A stretch of 64,000 nucleotides of DNA from Rhizobium sp. BK650 (GCF_014195325.1 NZ_JACIBK010000009.1:209543-273542); one strand, 5' to 3'; counted from the stretch's first letter, positions 17,319 through 26,577 are shown. Numbers and translations: made by a program. The notes: generated from the sequence alone by a model not told the origin.

Positions 17319-17404
17319 GGTCTTCTGGCCTTCAACGGCCTGCTTTGCCCTAGCGTCTCCGGCCAATTCACGTCAACGCCCGTTTCCGCCAAATTGGAAC
17401 CTAG

Positions 17405-17989
17405 ATGGGCAATAACCAGTTGATTAGGACCGATTTGTCGCACCGAGGAGGTACATCTTTGGCCAGATGTTTATTGCCGGGCACCTCCGCCATCGGTGGC
17501 ACGAAAAATTGGATAGCTCACGCTCTTTCGGCCCCCGAATTTGCTGGGGATAGGAAGCAAAACCGATTTCCGGGAACCGCGAAGGCACGTCCGCCTTCCT
17601 CGAAGATAATCTTGTCCACATTTCTAATCCTATGGCTCGCGTCCTGCGCGGACCAGGACGACCAGTTCCACAAACGAATGCAGGAAATCCTCTCATGGAG
17701 CGCTACTGCCGAGATGATCCTCGATGCCCGTCTTGGCGCGCTTGTTCCAAAGGGCTTCACCGCCCTTGCAGTGGAGCGTTGTCAAAAAGAGATTCTGGAT
17801 CTTTCGTCTCAGCTGCCGCAAACCTCGCAACAAGCCGAAGCGAAAGCGAATATCGTTAAGCTGGACAAAATGATTGGCGCGGTGAAGGACGACGTCGATC
17901 ATGGTCGATTTGACGCGGGTCGTCAGCGCCTCACTGAGCTCCAGCAGTACACTGCGGACCTGCGTAAAACCTCCGGTGCTGATGAATGA
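17405..17989 (+). CDS. Putative lipoprotein of unknown function, start uncertain
   Basis: The frame holds a hydrophobic stretch with a lipobox, LSTFLILWLASC (about residues 70-81 from ATG 17405), followed by a soluble helical domain of about 110 residues rich in Gln, Glu and Lys. A lipobox so far from the start is abnormal: either the 5' end is misread or the first 70 residues are not translated. TTG 17459 has a strong ribosome site (GAGGAGG) and TTG 17612 would sit too close to the lipobox. The stop overlaps the transporter start by 4 bases (ATGA), so the two are translated together. Not recognised as a known family. Confidence 0.55.
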   Translation: MGNNQLIRTDLSHRGGTSLARCLLPGTSAIGGTKNWIAHALSAPEFAGDRKQNRFPGTAKARPPSSKIILSTFLILWLASCADQDDQFHKRMQEILSWSATAEMILDARLGALVPKGFTALAVERCQKEILDLSSQLPQTSQQAEAKANIVKLDKMIGAVKDDVDHGRFDAGRQRLTELQQYTADLRKTSGADE

Positions 17990-19203
17990 AAAAGCTGTTG
18001 CAGATATCGCTGGGGATCGTAACCAGCGTCGGCGGGTTCGTCGAAACCGGCCAGATCGCCACGTCGGCCCAAGCCGGAGCAGCCTATGGCTTCAGCTTGC
18101 TTTGGGCCGTTGTCCTCGGCACCATCTGCCTGATTTTCCTGATTGAAATGTCCGGTCGCTTTGCCATTGCGAGCCATCACACTGTCGCCGATGGCGTAAG
18201 GGAGCGTTTCGGATCGAATTATTTCATACTCACTCTGGCAATAATCTCGATCGTCAACCTGCTCGTTCTGGCTTCCGAGATCGGCGGTGTTGCCCTGGCA
18301 TTGCAATTCGTCAGCGGAGCAAGCTTTCAATGGTGGGCCTTGCCGGTCGCTTTCACGATATGGCTTCTGCTCTGGAAAGGCACTTTCGGCACCATTGAAG
18401 ACGGTGTCTCCATCCTTGGGTTGGTGGCGCTCTCTTTTGTTGTGGGGATGGTAATAATGGACCCGCCATGGGGCGAAGTGGCGAAAGGGTTCGTGCCGAC
18501 GCTAGCGAGCAAAGATCCCCTGCATTATGGCTTCATCGCCATCAGTATCCTCGGCGCTGTCATATCCCCGTTTCTGTTCCTGTTTTATTCCTCAGGTGCG
18601 ATCGAGGAAAAATGGGATAAAAGTTTCTTCACCGCCAACCGCGTGATCGCGACGATAGGAATGGCGTTCGGCGCCGTCATTTCCATCGCAATCTTAATCC
18701 TGGCGGCAATCGTCTATCCACCGATTGGAATCAACGACATCGAAGGATATGACCAGATCGCGCCAATCTTGATCCCGGCATTGGGTAAATGGGGCTTTTA
18801 CCTCTTTGCAGCCTCACTCGGAATCACCTGCTTCGGCGCGGCGCTCGAAGCGAGCCTCGCACAGGCTTATCTCGTTGCCCAGGGCTTCGGCTGGAATTGG
18901 TCCGAGGATGCTAAACCCAAGGCCAATCCAGCCTTCGCCCTCGTCTATACAGGCTTTCTCGGCATCGCAGTCTTGCCGATCGCCATGGGACTCGATCCGC
19001 TTCAGCTAACGATATTTTCAATGGCGATCACGGCATTGAGCTTGCCGTTAGGCGTCGTGCCGTTTCTGTTTTTGATGAACGACCGCAACTTCGTTGGCGA
19101 TCACCGGAACGGGTGGATCAGCAATGCCGCAGTGCTGATCATCATAGGCCTGTCGTTCATCGTCGCCCTCATAACAATTCCTTTGCAGATATTCGGAGGA
19201 TGA
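17986..19203 (+). CDS. Nramp-like membrane transporter without canonical metal motifs
   Basis: A 405-residue protein with about 11 membrane helices and the Nramp frame: ATSAQAGAAYGFSLLW in helix 1 is the Nramp signature region. The metal-binding DPGN of helix 1 reads ETGQ (20-23), and the MPH of helix 6 reads SPF (194-196, in AVISPFLFLFYSS). Nramp proteins use these residues to bind Mn/Fe, so this protein probably carries something else (Mg, another cation or no metal). It overlaps the putative lipoprotein by 4 bases and is followed after 1 base by two PRC-barrel-like genes. Confidence 0.8.
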   Translation: MKKLLQISLGIVTSVGGFVETGQIATSAQAGAAYGFSLLWAVVLGTICLIFLIEMSGRFAIASHHTVADGVRERFGSNYFILTLAIISIVNLLVLASEIGGVALALQFVSGASFQWWALPVAFTIWLLLWKGTFGTIEDGVSILGLVALSFVVGMVIMDPPWGEVAKGFVPTLASKDPLHYGFIAISILGAVISPFLFLFYSSGAIEEKWDKSFFTANRVIATIGMAFGAVISIAILILAAIVYPPIGINDIEGYDQIAPILIPALGKWGFYLFAASLGITCFGAALEASLAQAYLVAQGFGWNWSEDAKPKANPAFALVYTGFLGIAVLPIAMGLDPLQLTIFSMAITALSLPLGVVPFLFLMNDRNFVGDHRNGWISNAAVLIIIGLSFIVALITIPLQIFGG

Positions 19204-19204
19204 T

Positions 19205-19570
19205 ATGAACCTGGTGCGCGACGTCCTTGACAAGCAAGTGGTCGATAGAGAGCAACATCGTGTCGGAAAGGTGGATGGCATCGTATTACGGCTGTCCGAT
19301 CCCGATGCTCCCAAGGTTGCCTTCATCGAAATGGGAAGTTTGACACTGTCACGGCGGCTGGGTCGCTGGCCCTATCGCTGGATGCTTTGGATTAGAAAAA
19401 CCACCGGCGCGAAGAACCCAGCAAGGGTCTTTCGTGTGCCATGGTCAAGCGTAATAGATGTTGGGGTCGACGTCGAAGTGGACGTGGATCGGCGCCAGAC
19501 GCCATTGGAGCGAAGCCAGGATTGGCTGAGGCGCCACGTGATCAACCGGATTCCCGGAGGTCAATCATGA
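19205..19570 (+). CDS. PRC-barrel-like domain protein
   Basis: A 121-residue protein beginning LVRDVLDKQVVDREQHRVGKVDGIVLRL, the beta-rich pattern of PRC-barrel domains (D-x-x-G-x-x-V-G-x-V-x-x-I), with PWSSVIDVG closing the barrel. It starts one base after the transporter stop and overlaps the next gene by 4 bases. PRC-barrels mediate protein or RNA contacts; here they may be cytosolic partners of the transporter. Function is inference. Confidence 0.65.
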   Translation: MNLVRDVLDKQVVDREQHRVGKVDGIVLRLSDPDAPKVAFIEMGSLTLSRRLGRWPYRWMLWIRKTTGAKNPARVFRVPWSSVIDVGVDVEVDVDRRQTPLERSQDWLRRHVINRIPGGQS

Positions 19571-19878
19571 AGGAGATTCAGCTCGAACTTCTATTGGGCA
19601 GGCAGGTGTATGACGTGGACGGCAAGGCAGTCGGGCGTCTGGAAGAGATCAGGGCTGAAGCGCGCGGCGCGGATCTTTATGTCACCGAATATCACCTCGG
19701 CGCCTACGGCCTGTTTGAAAGGCTTTCCGCACTTGCGATCGGCCGCGCCATCCTGACGGCGATCGGTGCAGCGCGGCCGGATAGCAAGAAGATGGTGCCA
19801 TGGGACAAGCTCGACATCCATGATCTTCAGCATCTGCGGGTGACCTGCTCTAAAGCCGATTTGCAAACCTTCAACTGA
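19567..19878 (+). CDS. PRC-barrel-like domain protein
   Basis: A 103-residue protein with IQLELLLGRQVYDVDGKAVGRLEEIRAEA at the start and MVPWDKLDIHDLQHLRV near the end, again the PRC-barrel pattern. ATG 19567 overlaps the previous stop (ATGA). The middle segment (ALAIGRAILTAIGAA) is hydrophobic-amphipathic. This and the preceding gene look like a diverged pair in one operon with the Nramp-like transporter. Confidence 0.65.
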   Translation: MKEIQLELLLGRQVYDVDGKAVGRLEEIRAEARGADLYVTEYHLGAYGLFERLSALAIGRAILTAIGAARPDSKKMVPWDKLDIHDLQHLRVTCSKADLQTFN

Positions 19879-19985
19879 AACAATCGTGGCCGATCTGGCA
19901 CTCGTCGCCTGTGGCCGCTGTCCCGAAAAATCGATCCGTCCACGCCAGCGCCACCTGGGATCAATGGAGGAGCGGCTCTGATCTT

Positions 19986-22205
19986 CTATCCGAGAAGACG
20001 AAGGCCCTCCTGCGATCCTTCAGAACTTTCGATCAAGTACGGTTTAGATGCAGATAGGTATTCGCCGACGTTCTCGCCGGCCATCGGCTTGCTAAACAAA
20101 TAACCTTGGAGCGTGGTACAGCCCATTTCCAGCAAGCGCATCGCCTGCCGATGTGTTTCTACGCCTTCCGCAGTGACCTTCATTTGAAGCTTTCGTGCCA
20201 GATTGAGCACTAGTTCAATAATTGCGAGGCTCGATTCATTCTCAAACATCGTGTCGATAAAACTTTTGTCGATCTTGATAATATCAACGGGAAGGCTGCG
20301 CAAATGTGTCAGTGACGCATAGCCTGTTCCAAAGTCATCGAGCGCGACAGCAAGGCCTTTTCTCCGCAAACGCTGCAATGTCGTTGCAACGGTATCTTCC
20401 AGCCCCTGCAGGAACACTGTTTCCGTCACTTCAAGCACCAGCTTGTCCAACGGGATGCCTCTTGACGTAAACGCGGTAACAATCCGGCTTTCCAGATCAC
20501 CTCTCATGAAATCGGAGGCGCCGACATTCAGCGCAACCCGTCCGAACTCCAGCCCGCGATCCACCCAGTTCCGAATATCGGTCGCGACATTCTCGAGCAT
20601 TTGCGTGGTGATGTGATGGGACACCCCCGAGTCCGCGAATGCCTCATGAAAATGCGCAGCTGGCACAATTGGGCCATCCGAGCGCTGCATCCTCACGAGC
20701 GCCTCAAATGCCCATACCTGGCCGTCGGCGCAACGGACGAGCGGCTGGTAGTGGGGCAGCATTCGATGCTCGGCGAGGGCCTGCTCGACCGTCTGAACGA
20801 TTTGAATGCGATGAGCTATCGTCGAACGCAGGCTGGGCTTGTATTGGACGTAACTGCCACGCTGTGTTTCCTTTGCGTGGTAGAGGGCAAAGTCGGCGTT
20901 CTGTGAAAGCGTCGCCGCATTCATGTCACCTTCCGAAATCGCGCCGCCCAAGGTTATCATCGGATTTATCGTCGACCCGACGACGTCCATTGGGTGGCCG
21001 ATATACTCAATCAGATACCGGGCGAGCGAACGCATGCTGCGCGCATTTGCGGGTGCTCCGAGAACAACGCAGAACTCATCACCGCCGAGGCGAAACACCT
21101 TTCCACGCTTTCCGACGCACTCCTCAAGGCGTGACGCCACGCCTTTCAGCAGCAGGTCACCTGTTGCGTGTCCAAGGATATCGTTCACTTGCTTGAGACG
21201 ATCGACATCGATTAGTAACAGGCCGATGGAGGGGGCGGCTGCCGCTGCAAGGCTCTCCATATGCGCATTGTATGCGGCCCGGTTGGCAAGTCTGGTAAGA
21301 GGATCAGTATTGGCTGCCTGTAGCAGACGTTGCTCGTAGCGCACTTTTTCGGAAACATCTTGAACGATACCGAACAGGCGTTTTTGCTCACCTTGCAGGT
21401 GTTCAATATCGCTAACGACGCGAATCCATCGTTCCTGGCCTTCTGGCGTGATGATGCGGTACTCCTTGTCAACGCCAGTTCCCGAGCCATTCAGAACATC
21501 GCGGATCCTGCGCCGGACGCTCTCGCGTTCTTCGGGGGCGTAGCAGGCAATAACCTCTTCCGAGGTCATGGGTTTGCCGATCGGCAATCCAACGATGCGG
21601 TATATTTGGTCCGACCAAATGATCGCACCGGTGCTAACATCCATCTCAAAGCCTCCGACATTGGCGGAGCGCTCGGTCTGTTCGAAGCGGGCCTGCTTGA
21701 GCTCCAGTTCGCGCTGCTGCTCTTTCAGCAGGCTTTGCTGACGATGTTCCCGAATAAGGCCCATCACGACGCTTGCCAGATTGTGAAGCTGTTCGAGATC
21801 ACGGCCGCTGAAGTGGCGGATCCTCGTGTCGAGAACACAAAAGCTGCCGTAACACGTCTCTCCTTCCGAAAGCGGAACTCCGGCATAAAACTGAACTGAA
21901 TAATCTGTGACGAATGTGTTCGCGTAAAAACGCGGGTCCTTGCTGGCATCTTCGACGACGAGCGGTGACCCTGTTTCAACGACGTGGCTGCAAAAGGAAC
22001 GCTCCCGTGGCGCCTCCTTCAGAGGTAAACCTTGCCGGGCCTTGAACCACTGCCTGTGCTCATCGACAAACGAAACCAATGCCATTGGCATATCGAACAT
22101 GCTGCAGGCCAGGCGTGCGACAGCGTCAAACTCCGTCGTCGGCGGAGTATCGAGAATGCTCGTCCCGTAAAGAAGTCTCAACCTCTCGTCTTCGGTAGGT
22201 GACAT
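19986..22205 (-). CDS. GAF-PAS-GGDEF-EAL cyclic-di-GMP protein
   Basis: A 739-residue soluble protein. Order: GAF about 20-155 (FDMPMALVSFVDEHRQWFKARQG, FCSHVV, DPRF); PAS about 178-288; GGDEF about 295-455 with intact LGGDEF (373-378); EAL about 465-720 with EAL (501-503), LDDFGTGYASL, IKIDKSF, VTAEGVET and LQGYLFSKPM. Both active sites look intact, so it may make or degrade c-di-GMP. The usual RxxD inhibitory site upstream of GGDEF is absent. The GAF domain is of the kind found in rhizobial signalling proteins; its ligand is unknown. Confidence 0.9.
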   Translation of the reverse strand: MSPTEDERLRLLYGTSILDTPPTTEFDAVARLACSMFDMPMALVSFVDEHRQWFKARQGLPLKEAPRERSFCSHVVETGSPLVVEDASKDPRFYANTFVTDYSVQFYAGVPLSEGETCYGSFCVLDTRIRHFSGRDLEQLHNLASVVMGLIREHRQQSLLKEQQRELELKQARFEQTERSANVGGFEMDVSTGAIIWSDQIYRIVGLPIGKPMTSEEVIACYAPEERESVRRRIRDVLNGSGTGVDKEYRIITPEGQERWIRVVSDIEHLQGEQKRLFGIVQDVSEKVRYEQRLLQAANTDPLTRLANRAAYNAHMESLAAAAAPSIGLLLIDVDRLKQVNDILGHATGDLLLKGVASRLEECVGKRGKVFRLGGDEFCVVLGAPANARSMRSLARYLIEYIGHPMDVVGSTINPMITLGGAISEGDMNAATLSQNADFALYHAKETQRGSYVQYKPSLRSTIAHRIQIVQTVEQALAEHRMLPHYQPLVRCADGQVWAFEALVRMQRSDGPIVPAAHFHEAFADSGVSHHITTQMLENVATDIRNWVDRGLEFGRVALNVGASDFMRGDLESRIVTAFTSRGIPLDKLVLEVTETVFLQGLEDTVATTLQRLRRKGLAVALDDFGTGYASLTHLRSLPVDIIKIDKSFIDTMFENESSLAIIELVLNLARKLQMKVTAEGVETHRQAMRLLEMGCTTLQGYLFSKPMAGENVGEYLSASKPYLIESSEGSQEGLRLLG

Positions 22206-22368
22206 GCGACCTTACTCCTCGCTGTATCGAGTGAGTGAGACCCTTCATGGATCATGAGAGCGGACGAACTTGCCGCCGGTGGTTTACGTTTCATGGCCGG
22301 CTGTCACACGATGATGTTCACGTCGCTTGTCACGAGATCCCCCGCCCCGTTGCAATTTTCTGGGATGA

Positions 22369-24153
22369 TCAGAGGTCTTCCCAATCGGAGTTCAGTGCGA
22401 CGGCAGCCGACCCGCGCTGGACGGATACGGCGGGTAAGCTACGCATTTTCAGGGCTGTAGGTATGACAGTGTGAGGATCGGTCTGCGTCAACGCAGATCT
22501 GGATCTCGATACGTCGCCGAAACGGAACTGCTCGAGAAGCTTGAAGAGGGCGCTGGCCTCACGCGCGAGGCCATGGCTTGCAGCAGTCTGCTCCTCGACC
22601 ATCGCGGCATTTTGCTGTGTACCCTGGTCGACGATATTGATCGCCTGATTGATCTCGGCGAGCGCGGTGGATTGCTCGCGTGCCGCCTCCACGATCGCCG
22701 TGACGTTCGTATTGATGTCGTGAACCTGACTGACGATTTCCTGCAGCGCGGTTCCGGCCTTCGTGACAAGAGCGACACCGTTTGCGACATGGGAACCGGA
22801 CGCCGTGATCAGGCTTTTTATCTCCTTGGCAGCCTTCGCCGAGCGCTGCGCCAGTTCACGAACCTCCTGGGCAACGACTGCAAAACCCTTGCCTGCCTCC
22901 CCTGCCCGCGCCGCCTCGACGCCGGCGTTAAGCGCTAAGAGATTCGTCTGGAACGCAATCTCATCGATAACGCCAATGATATTGGAAATCTCGCTTGACG
23001 AGGTTTCGATTTGGTCCATGGCACCTATCGCGTCACGCACGACCTGGCCGGAGTGTTGCGCATGGTCTCTGGTGCGCGCGACGAGTTGGCCGGCTTCCTC
23101 AGCGCGGCGGCTCGAATCCTTTACCGTCGTCGTGATCTCTTCAAGCGCCGCGGCCGTCTCTTCGACGGAGGCTGCCTGCTGTTCCGTGCGCTTTGCGAGA
23201 TCGTCGGCTGCTGTACGGATTTCGTTGGAGCCGGCCGAGATCGCTTTGGCATTTTCGGCCACCATCGCCATCGCGCCCTTCAGCTTCTCCGATGCACTGT
23301 TAAAGTCGATGCGGAGCCTTTCGAGTGAGGGAATGAAAGGTCTCTGAATCGTCTGAGACAGGTCGCCATTGGCAAAATTGGTCAGGCAGCCGGCGAGCTG
23401 TTCGACATTCTCGACGCGTGCCGTAACGTCGGTCGCGAACTTGACGACCTTGGACACTCTGCCGTTCAGGTCGAAGATTGGATTATAGGAAGCTTGGATA
23501 AAAACCTTCCGTCCGCCCTTGCCGATACGCATGAATTCGTCGGCAACCAATTGGCCGCTCGAGAGCTTTCGCCAGAACTCCTTGTAAGCGTCCGACCTTG
23601 TATAGTCTGCTTCACAAAACATCGAATGGTGTTTGCCCTGGATTTCCGTGAGCGAATATCCGAGCGCGCTGAGAAAATTGTCATTGGCGGTGAGAACTTC
23701 GCCGGTCGGCGAAAATTCGATGATCGCCTGTGCACGCGACAATGCGTGGATCTTACCCGCATCTTCGGCGGACTTCAGTTTCTGCGCGGTGATATCGGTT
23801 GCAATCTTGACGACCTTGACCGGCTTTCCGCGTCGAAACACGGGGTTGTAGGACGCTTCGATCCAGACCTCGCGCCCGCCTTTTCCGATCCGCTTGTATT
23901 GCTGTTGCTCGAATTTTCCGGCTGACAGCTTCGTCCAGAAAGCCTTGTATTCGGCCGAGGATGCGTAGGCTGGATCGACAAACATGCTGTGATGTTTTCC
24001 GACAATTTCCCTGAGCTCGTAGCCGAGCGCCCTGCAGAAGTTTTCATTCGCTGTGAGGATCTTGCCTGATAAGTCAAACTCGATCATGGCTTGCGAATTC
24101 GAAAGAGCGGCAAGAACTGCGACAGCATTTCCACCACGATCAAGAACTGTCAT
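22369..24153 (-). CDS. Methyl-accepting chemotaxis protein with two PAS domains
   Basis: A 594-residue soluble chemoreceptor with no membrane helix. Two PAS domains, about 11-122 and 133-244, look duplicated: each has GKHHSMF, an AFW/EFW and a RIGKGGR...ASYNP motif. A HAMP-like linker (250-300) leads to the MCP signalling domain, whose tip is EIAFQTNLLALNAGVEAARAGEAGKGFAVVAQEVR. The PAS pair may bind flavin or heme and sense redox or oxygen. The C-terminus DWEDL is only a loose match to the receptor pentapeptide. ATG 24153 has a better ribosome site (GGGGA) than the in-frame TTG 24183. Confidence 0.9.
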   Translation of the reverse strand: MTVLDRGGNAVAVLAALSNSQAMIEFDLSGKILTANENFCRALGYELREIVGKHHSMFVDPAYASSAEYKAFWTKLSAGKFEQQQYKRIGKGGREVWIEASYNPVFRRGKPVKVVKIATDITAQKLKSAEDAGKIHALSRAQAIIEFSPTGEVLTANDNFLSALGYSLTEIQGKHHSMFCEADYTRSDAYKEFWRKLSSGQLVADEFMRIGKGGRKVFIQASYNPIFDLNGRVSKVVKFATDVTARVENVEQLAGCLTNFANGDLSQTIQRPFIPSLERLRIDFNSASEKLKGAMAMVAENAKAISAGSNEIRTAADDLAKRTEQQAASVEETAAALEEITTTVKDSSRRAEEAGQLVARTRDHAQHSGQVVRDAIGAMDQIETSSSEISNIIGVIDEIAFQTNLLALNAGVEAARAGEAGKGFAVVAQEVRELAQRSAKAAKEIKSLITASGSHVANGVALVTKAGTALQEIVSQVHDINTNVTAIVEAAREQSTALAEINQAINIVDQGTQQNAAMVEEQTAASHGLAREASALFKLLEQFRFGDVSRSRSALTQTDPHTVIPTALKMRSLPAVSVQRGSAAVALNSDWEDL

Positions 24154-24469
24154 CCGAAATCCCCAGAGATTCACCGCCGCCAATTCAGCCGTGCCCCCAA
24201 ATATTCGCCTATGATCATTAACGCAGATTTAATTATAAGATTCCCGCTGCACTGGTAGTCCTAGAATAGTTCGCGGCGGAGATGACGATCTTCGCTAAGA
24301 CCGGCGCCAAAAAAGCTAAAACGATCAGCTGGGAGTGTTTGGCAGAGCACGAAACTATGGTCTCCCACCTGACTTTGATTCTGGAAATTTCAACGTTCGG
24401 GTAGGACAAACGGAGGCTCTCGAAATGCCGCGGACGACCATCGCGCCGCTGCCGGCCGGTGTCGTCGAT
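24154..24469. other. Intergenic stretch
   Basis: Spacer between the chemoreceptor (transcribed away) and the end of the LacI gene. It has AT-rich tracts near 24220-24245 that could hold the chemoreceptor promoter. A short plus-strand frame (24335-24526) has no support. Nothing else recognised. Confidence 0.4.
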
Positions 24470-25483
24470 TTAGCCCTGGTGAACGCCGGTGATTTCGGGG
24501 ACAAAAGCGATGATCTTGCCGGTTGACGGAAGGTTCGGCGCTGTAGAGCCGCGTGCGAGACGCCCGGCAATTTCGCCAATCATTCGGAGTGGGGATTTGG
24601 ATGTCGCGATCCTCAATGGAAGCGCGGCTGCAAGATCGAGCCCGTTAAATCCTGCCATGAGGATTTCGCCGCTTCGGGAGGCCTCCAGGCCGGCGAATGC
24701 GCCTCCGACGGCCATATCATCATTGGAATAATATATGCAATCAAGGTTCGGCTCGGCGCGCAGCAACTGGTGCGTCAGATATTTACCGAGACCGACGGAC
24801 GAAAGCGTATCGCCGAGCCTCTGCCCGATGAAAGAGAGATGGTTTTCATGCAGAACACGCTCGAAACCGGCCTTGCGTTTTGCCGCACGCAAGTCTCGCT
24901 CCAACGCACTGCCGATGTATCCGAAACGCTTTCGGCCGGCAGCTATTAGTGCCCTTGCCATCTCCTCGCCCGCCTTTCCGTGCGACAGACCGACGTTGAA
25001 GTCGATCGGCGTGCCGTCGAGATCCATGATCTGAATGACCGGAACATCCGCGCTTCTTAGCATTTTCACAGTGTCTTCGGGCTGATCAAGACCCGTGACG
25101 ACGATTGCGCTCGGCCGCCAGGACAGCATGTCTCTGATAACGTCACGCTCTTTACGCGCATCATAGTCCGTGAGGCCGAACACGGCCTGCATGCCGGATC
25201 CCTCAAGGCCCGCCGAAATGCCTGCCAACACCTCAGGAAAGACGATATTAGACATGCTCGGCACGACAACAGCGACGAGGTTGGTTTTCTGAGATGATAA
25301 TGAAAGGGCAAGCCGGTTGCCGACATAGCCCAGCAACTCCGTTGCCTCCAGCACTCTCTGACGGGTTTCAGCAGAGACATCAGGCGCGCCCCGCAGGGCC
25401 CGCGACGCGGTCATCTTGCTCACGCCGGCGGCGGCGGCTACTTCTTCCAGGGTGGATTTGCGTAAGCCCAAGGGATCCCCCAA
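24470..25483 (-). CDS. LacI family regulator of the tetronate operon (GntR-like)
   Basis: A 337-residue LacI-type repressor: helix-turn-helix KSTLEEVAAAAGVSKMTASRALRG at residues 9-32, then a sugar-binding-type sensor domain. The recognition motif VSKMTASRALR resembles that of GntR-type LacI proteins. Start is TTG 25483, since an in-frame stop lies immediately before it. It is divergent from ltnD and probably controls that operon through the palindrome at 25580-25601. Likely inducer: a tetronate or related sugar acid (inference). Confidence 0.85.
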   Translation of the reverse strand: MGDPLGLRKSTLEEVAAAAGVSKMTASRALRGAPDVSAETRQRVLEATELLGYVGNRLALSLSSQKTNLVAVVVPSMSNIVFPEVLAGISAGLEGSGMQAVFGLTDYDARKERDVIRDMLSWRPSAIVVTGLDQPEDTVKMLRSADVPVIQIMDLDGTPIDFNVGLSHGKAGEEMARALIAAGRKRFGYIGSALERDLRAAKRKAGFERVLHENHLSFIGQRLGDTLSSVGLGKYLTHQLLRAEPNLDCIYYSNDDMAVGGAFAGLEASRSGEILMAGFNGLDLAAALPLRIATSKSPLRMIGEIAGRLARGSTAPNLPSTGKIIAFVPEITGVHQG

Positions 25484-25551
25484 TCAATGCCGAGACCAGC
25501 GCGTAAAGTGAAGTCATAAGCCGATTGCGCTAAAAGTGAAACTGCCCGCGC

Positions 25552-25601
25552 TTGACACTTGTCACCAAAATAGGGCTTGTTACCGATACCGGTATCGATA
25601 A
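25552..25601 (+). promoter_or_regulatory. Tetronate operon promoter region with 22-bp palindromic operator
   Basis: A near-perfect 22-bp palindrome spans 25580-25601; its core CGATACCGGTATCG (25584-25597) is perfect and is flanked by TTAC and ATAA. It lies about 40 bases before the ltnD start. A -35-like TTGACA is at 25552-25557. The TACCGGTA centre suits GntR-type LacI repressors. The divergent LacI regulator probably binds here. Confidence 0.6.
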
Positions 25602-25641
25602 CACCGCGCTCGACAGGTGGGGCCATCCCGGAGGAGGAGCT

Positions 25642-26556
25642 GTGCAGGACAGACGGACGGCGGCAGTCATCGGCCTTGGATCAATGGGATGGGGTGCTGC
25701 CCTGTCGCTTCAGAGAGCAGGTTTTACCGTCTACGGTTGTGACGTCCGATCTGATGTGTTGCAGCGCTTTTCGGATACAGGCGGCAAATCCTGTGAGACA
25801 CCATCCCAAGCCGTCGCTGAAGCCGCTGCGGTGTTTGTGTTCGTCGTCAACAGCAGCCAGGTGGAGCACGTCCTGTTCGGGCCGGGCGGCGCGCTGGAGA
25901 CGGCACGCGTCGGTACCGTCTTTCTCCTTTGCGCCACGATGGCGCCAAGCGCTGCAGTCGCGATTGCCGATCGGCTAGAAGCCGCCGGGATGCTTGTTGT
26001 CGACGCGCCGGTTTCGGGCGGCCAGGCCAAGGCGCTTTCCGGCGAGATGGTCGTCATGGGCTCTGGTTCGCCGGAGGCTTTTGTCCGCGCGCAACCGGCG
26101 CTCGATGCGGTCTCGGGCAAGGTTTTCCGGCTGGGAGACAGGCCCGGTATCGGGTCGCAGGTTAAGATGATCAACCAGCTTCTGGCGGGGGTGCATATTG
26201 CTGTGACGGCGGAGGCTTTGACCTTTGCAGCCAAGACCGGGATCGACCTGAAGACGCTTTACGAGGTGTTACGGGTTTCAGCGGGCTCCTCCTGGATGTT
26301 CGAGAACCGGGGCGAACATATCGTCTCGGGAGACTATACACCGCGCTCGGCGGTGGACATCTTCGTCAAGGATCTCGGCATCGTCGCCTCTGAAGCAGAC
26401 CGGGCAGGTGCCGCCACACCGCTCGCGGCGACCGCGCTTTCGCTCTTCCAGCAGGCTTCCGAGGCCGGTCTCGGCAAGGAAGACGATGCCGCCGTGGCAA
26501 AGGTCCTTGCCGAAAAGAGCGGCGTCGTCCTGCCGGGCATGAAGGTTATTTCCTGA
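25642..26556 (+). CDS. ltnD: L-threonate dehydrogenase (3-hydroxyisobutyrate dehydrogenase family)
   Basis: A 304-residue enzyme: NAD-binding GLGSMGWGAALSL, the substrate motif DAPVSGGQAKALSG and the catalytic-lysine region GIGSQVKMINQLLAGV. Within this family the combination with denD and a GntR-like LacI points to LtnD, which oxidises L-threonate to 2-oxo-L-threonate. The start is GTG 25642, directly after GGAGGAGGAGCT; the longer frame upstream lies over the promoter. First gene of the tetronate operon. In known pathways OtnK and OtnC act next; both are missing here. Confidence 0.78.
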   Translation: MQDRRTAAVIGLGSMGWGAALSLQRAGFTVYGCDVRSDVLQRFSDTGGKSCETPSQAVAEAAAVFVFVVNSSQVEHVLFGPGGALETARVGTVFLLCATMAPSAAVAIADRLEAAGMLVVDAPVSGGQAKALSGEMVVMGSGSPEAFVRAQPALDAVSGKVFRLGDRPGIGSQVKMINQLLAGVHIAVTAEALTFAAKTGIDLKTLYEVLRVSAGSSWMFENRGEHIVSGDYTPRSAVDIFVKDLGIVASEADRAGAATPLAATALSLFQQASEAGLGKEDDAAVAKVLAEKSGVVLPGMKVIS

Positions 26557-26577
26557 CAGGCACTGGGCAAAGGAGAC

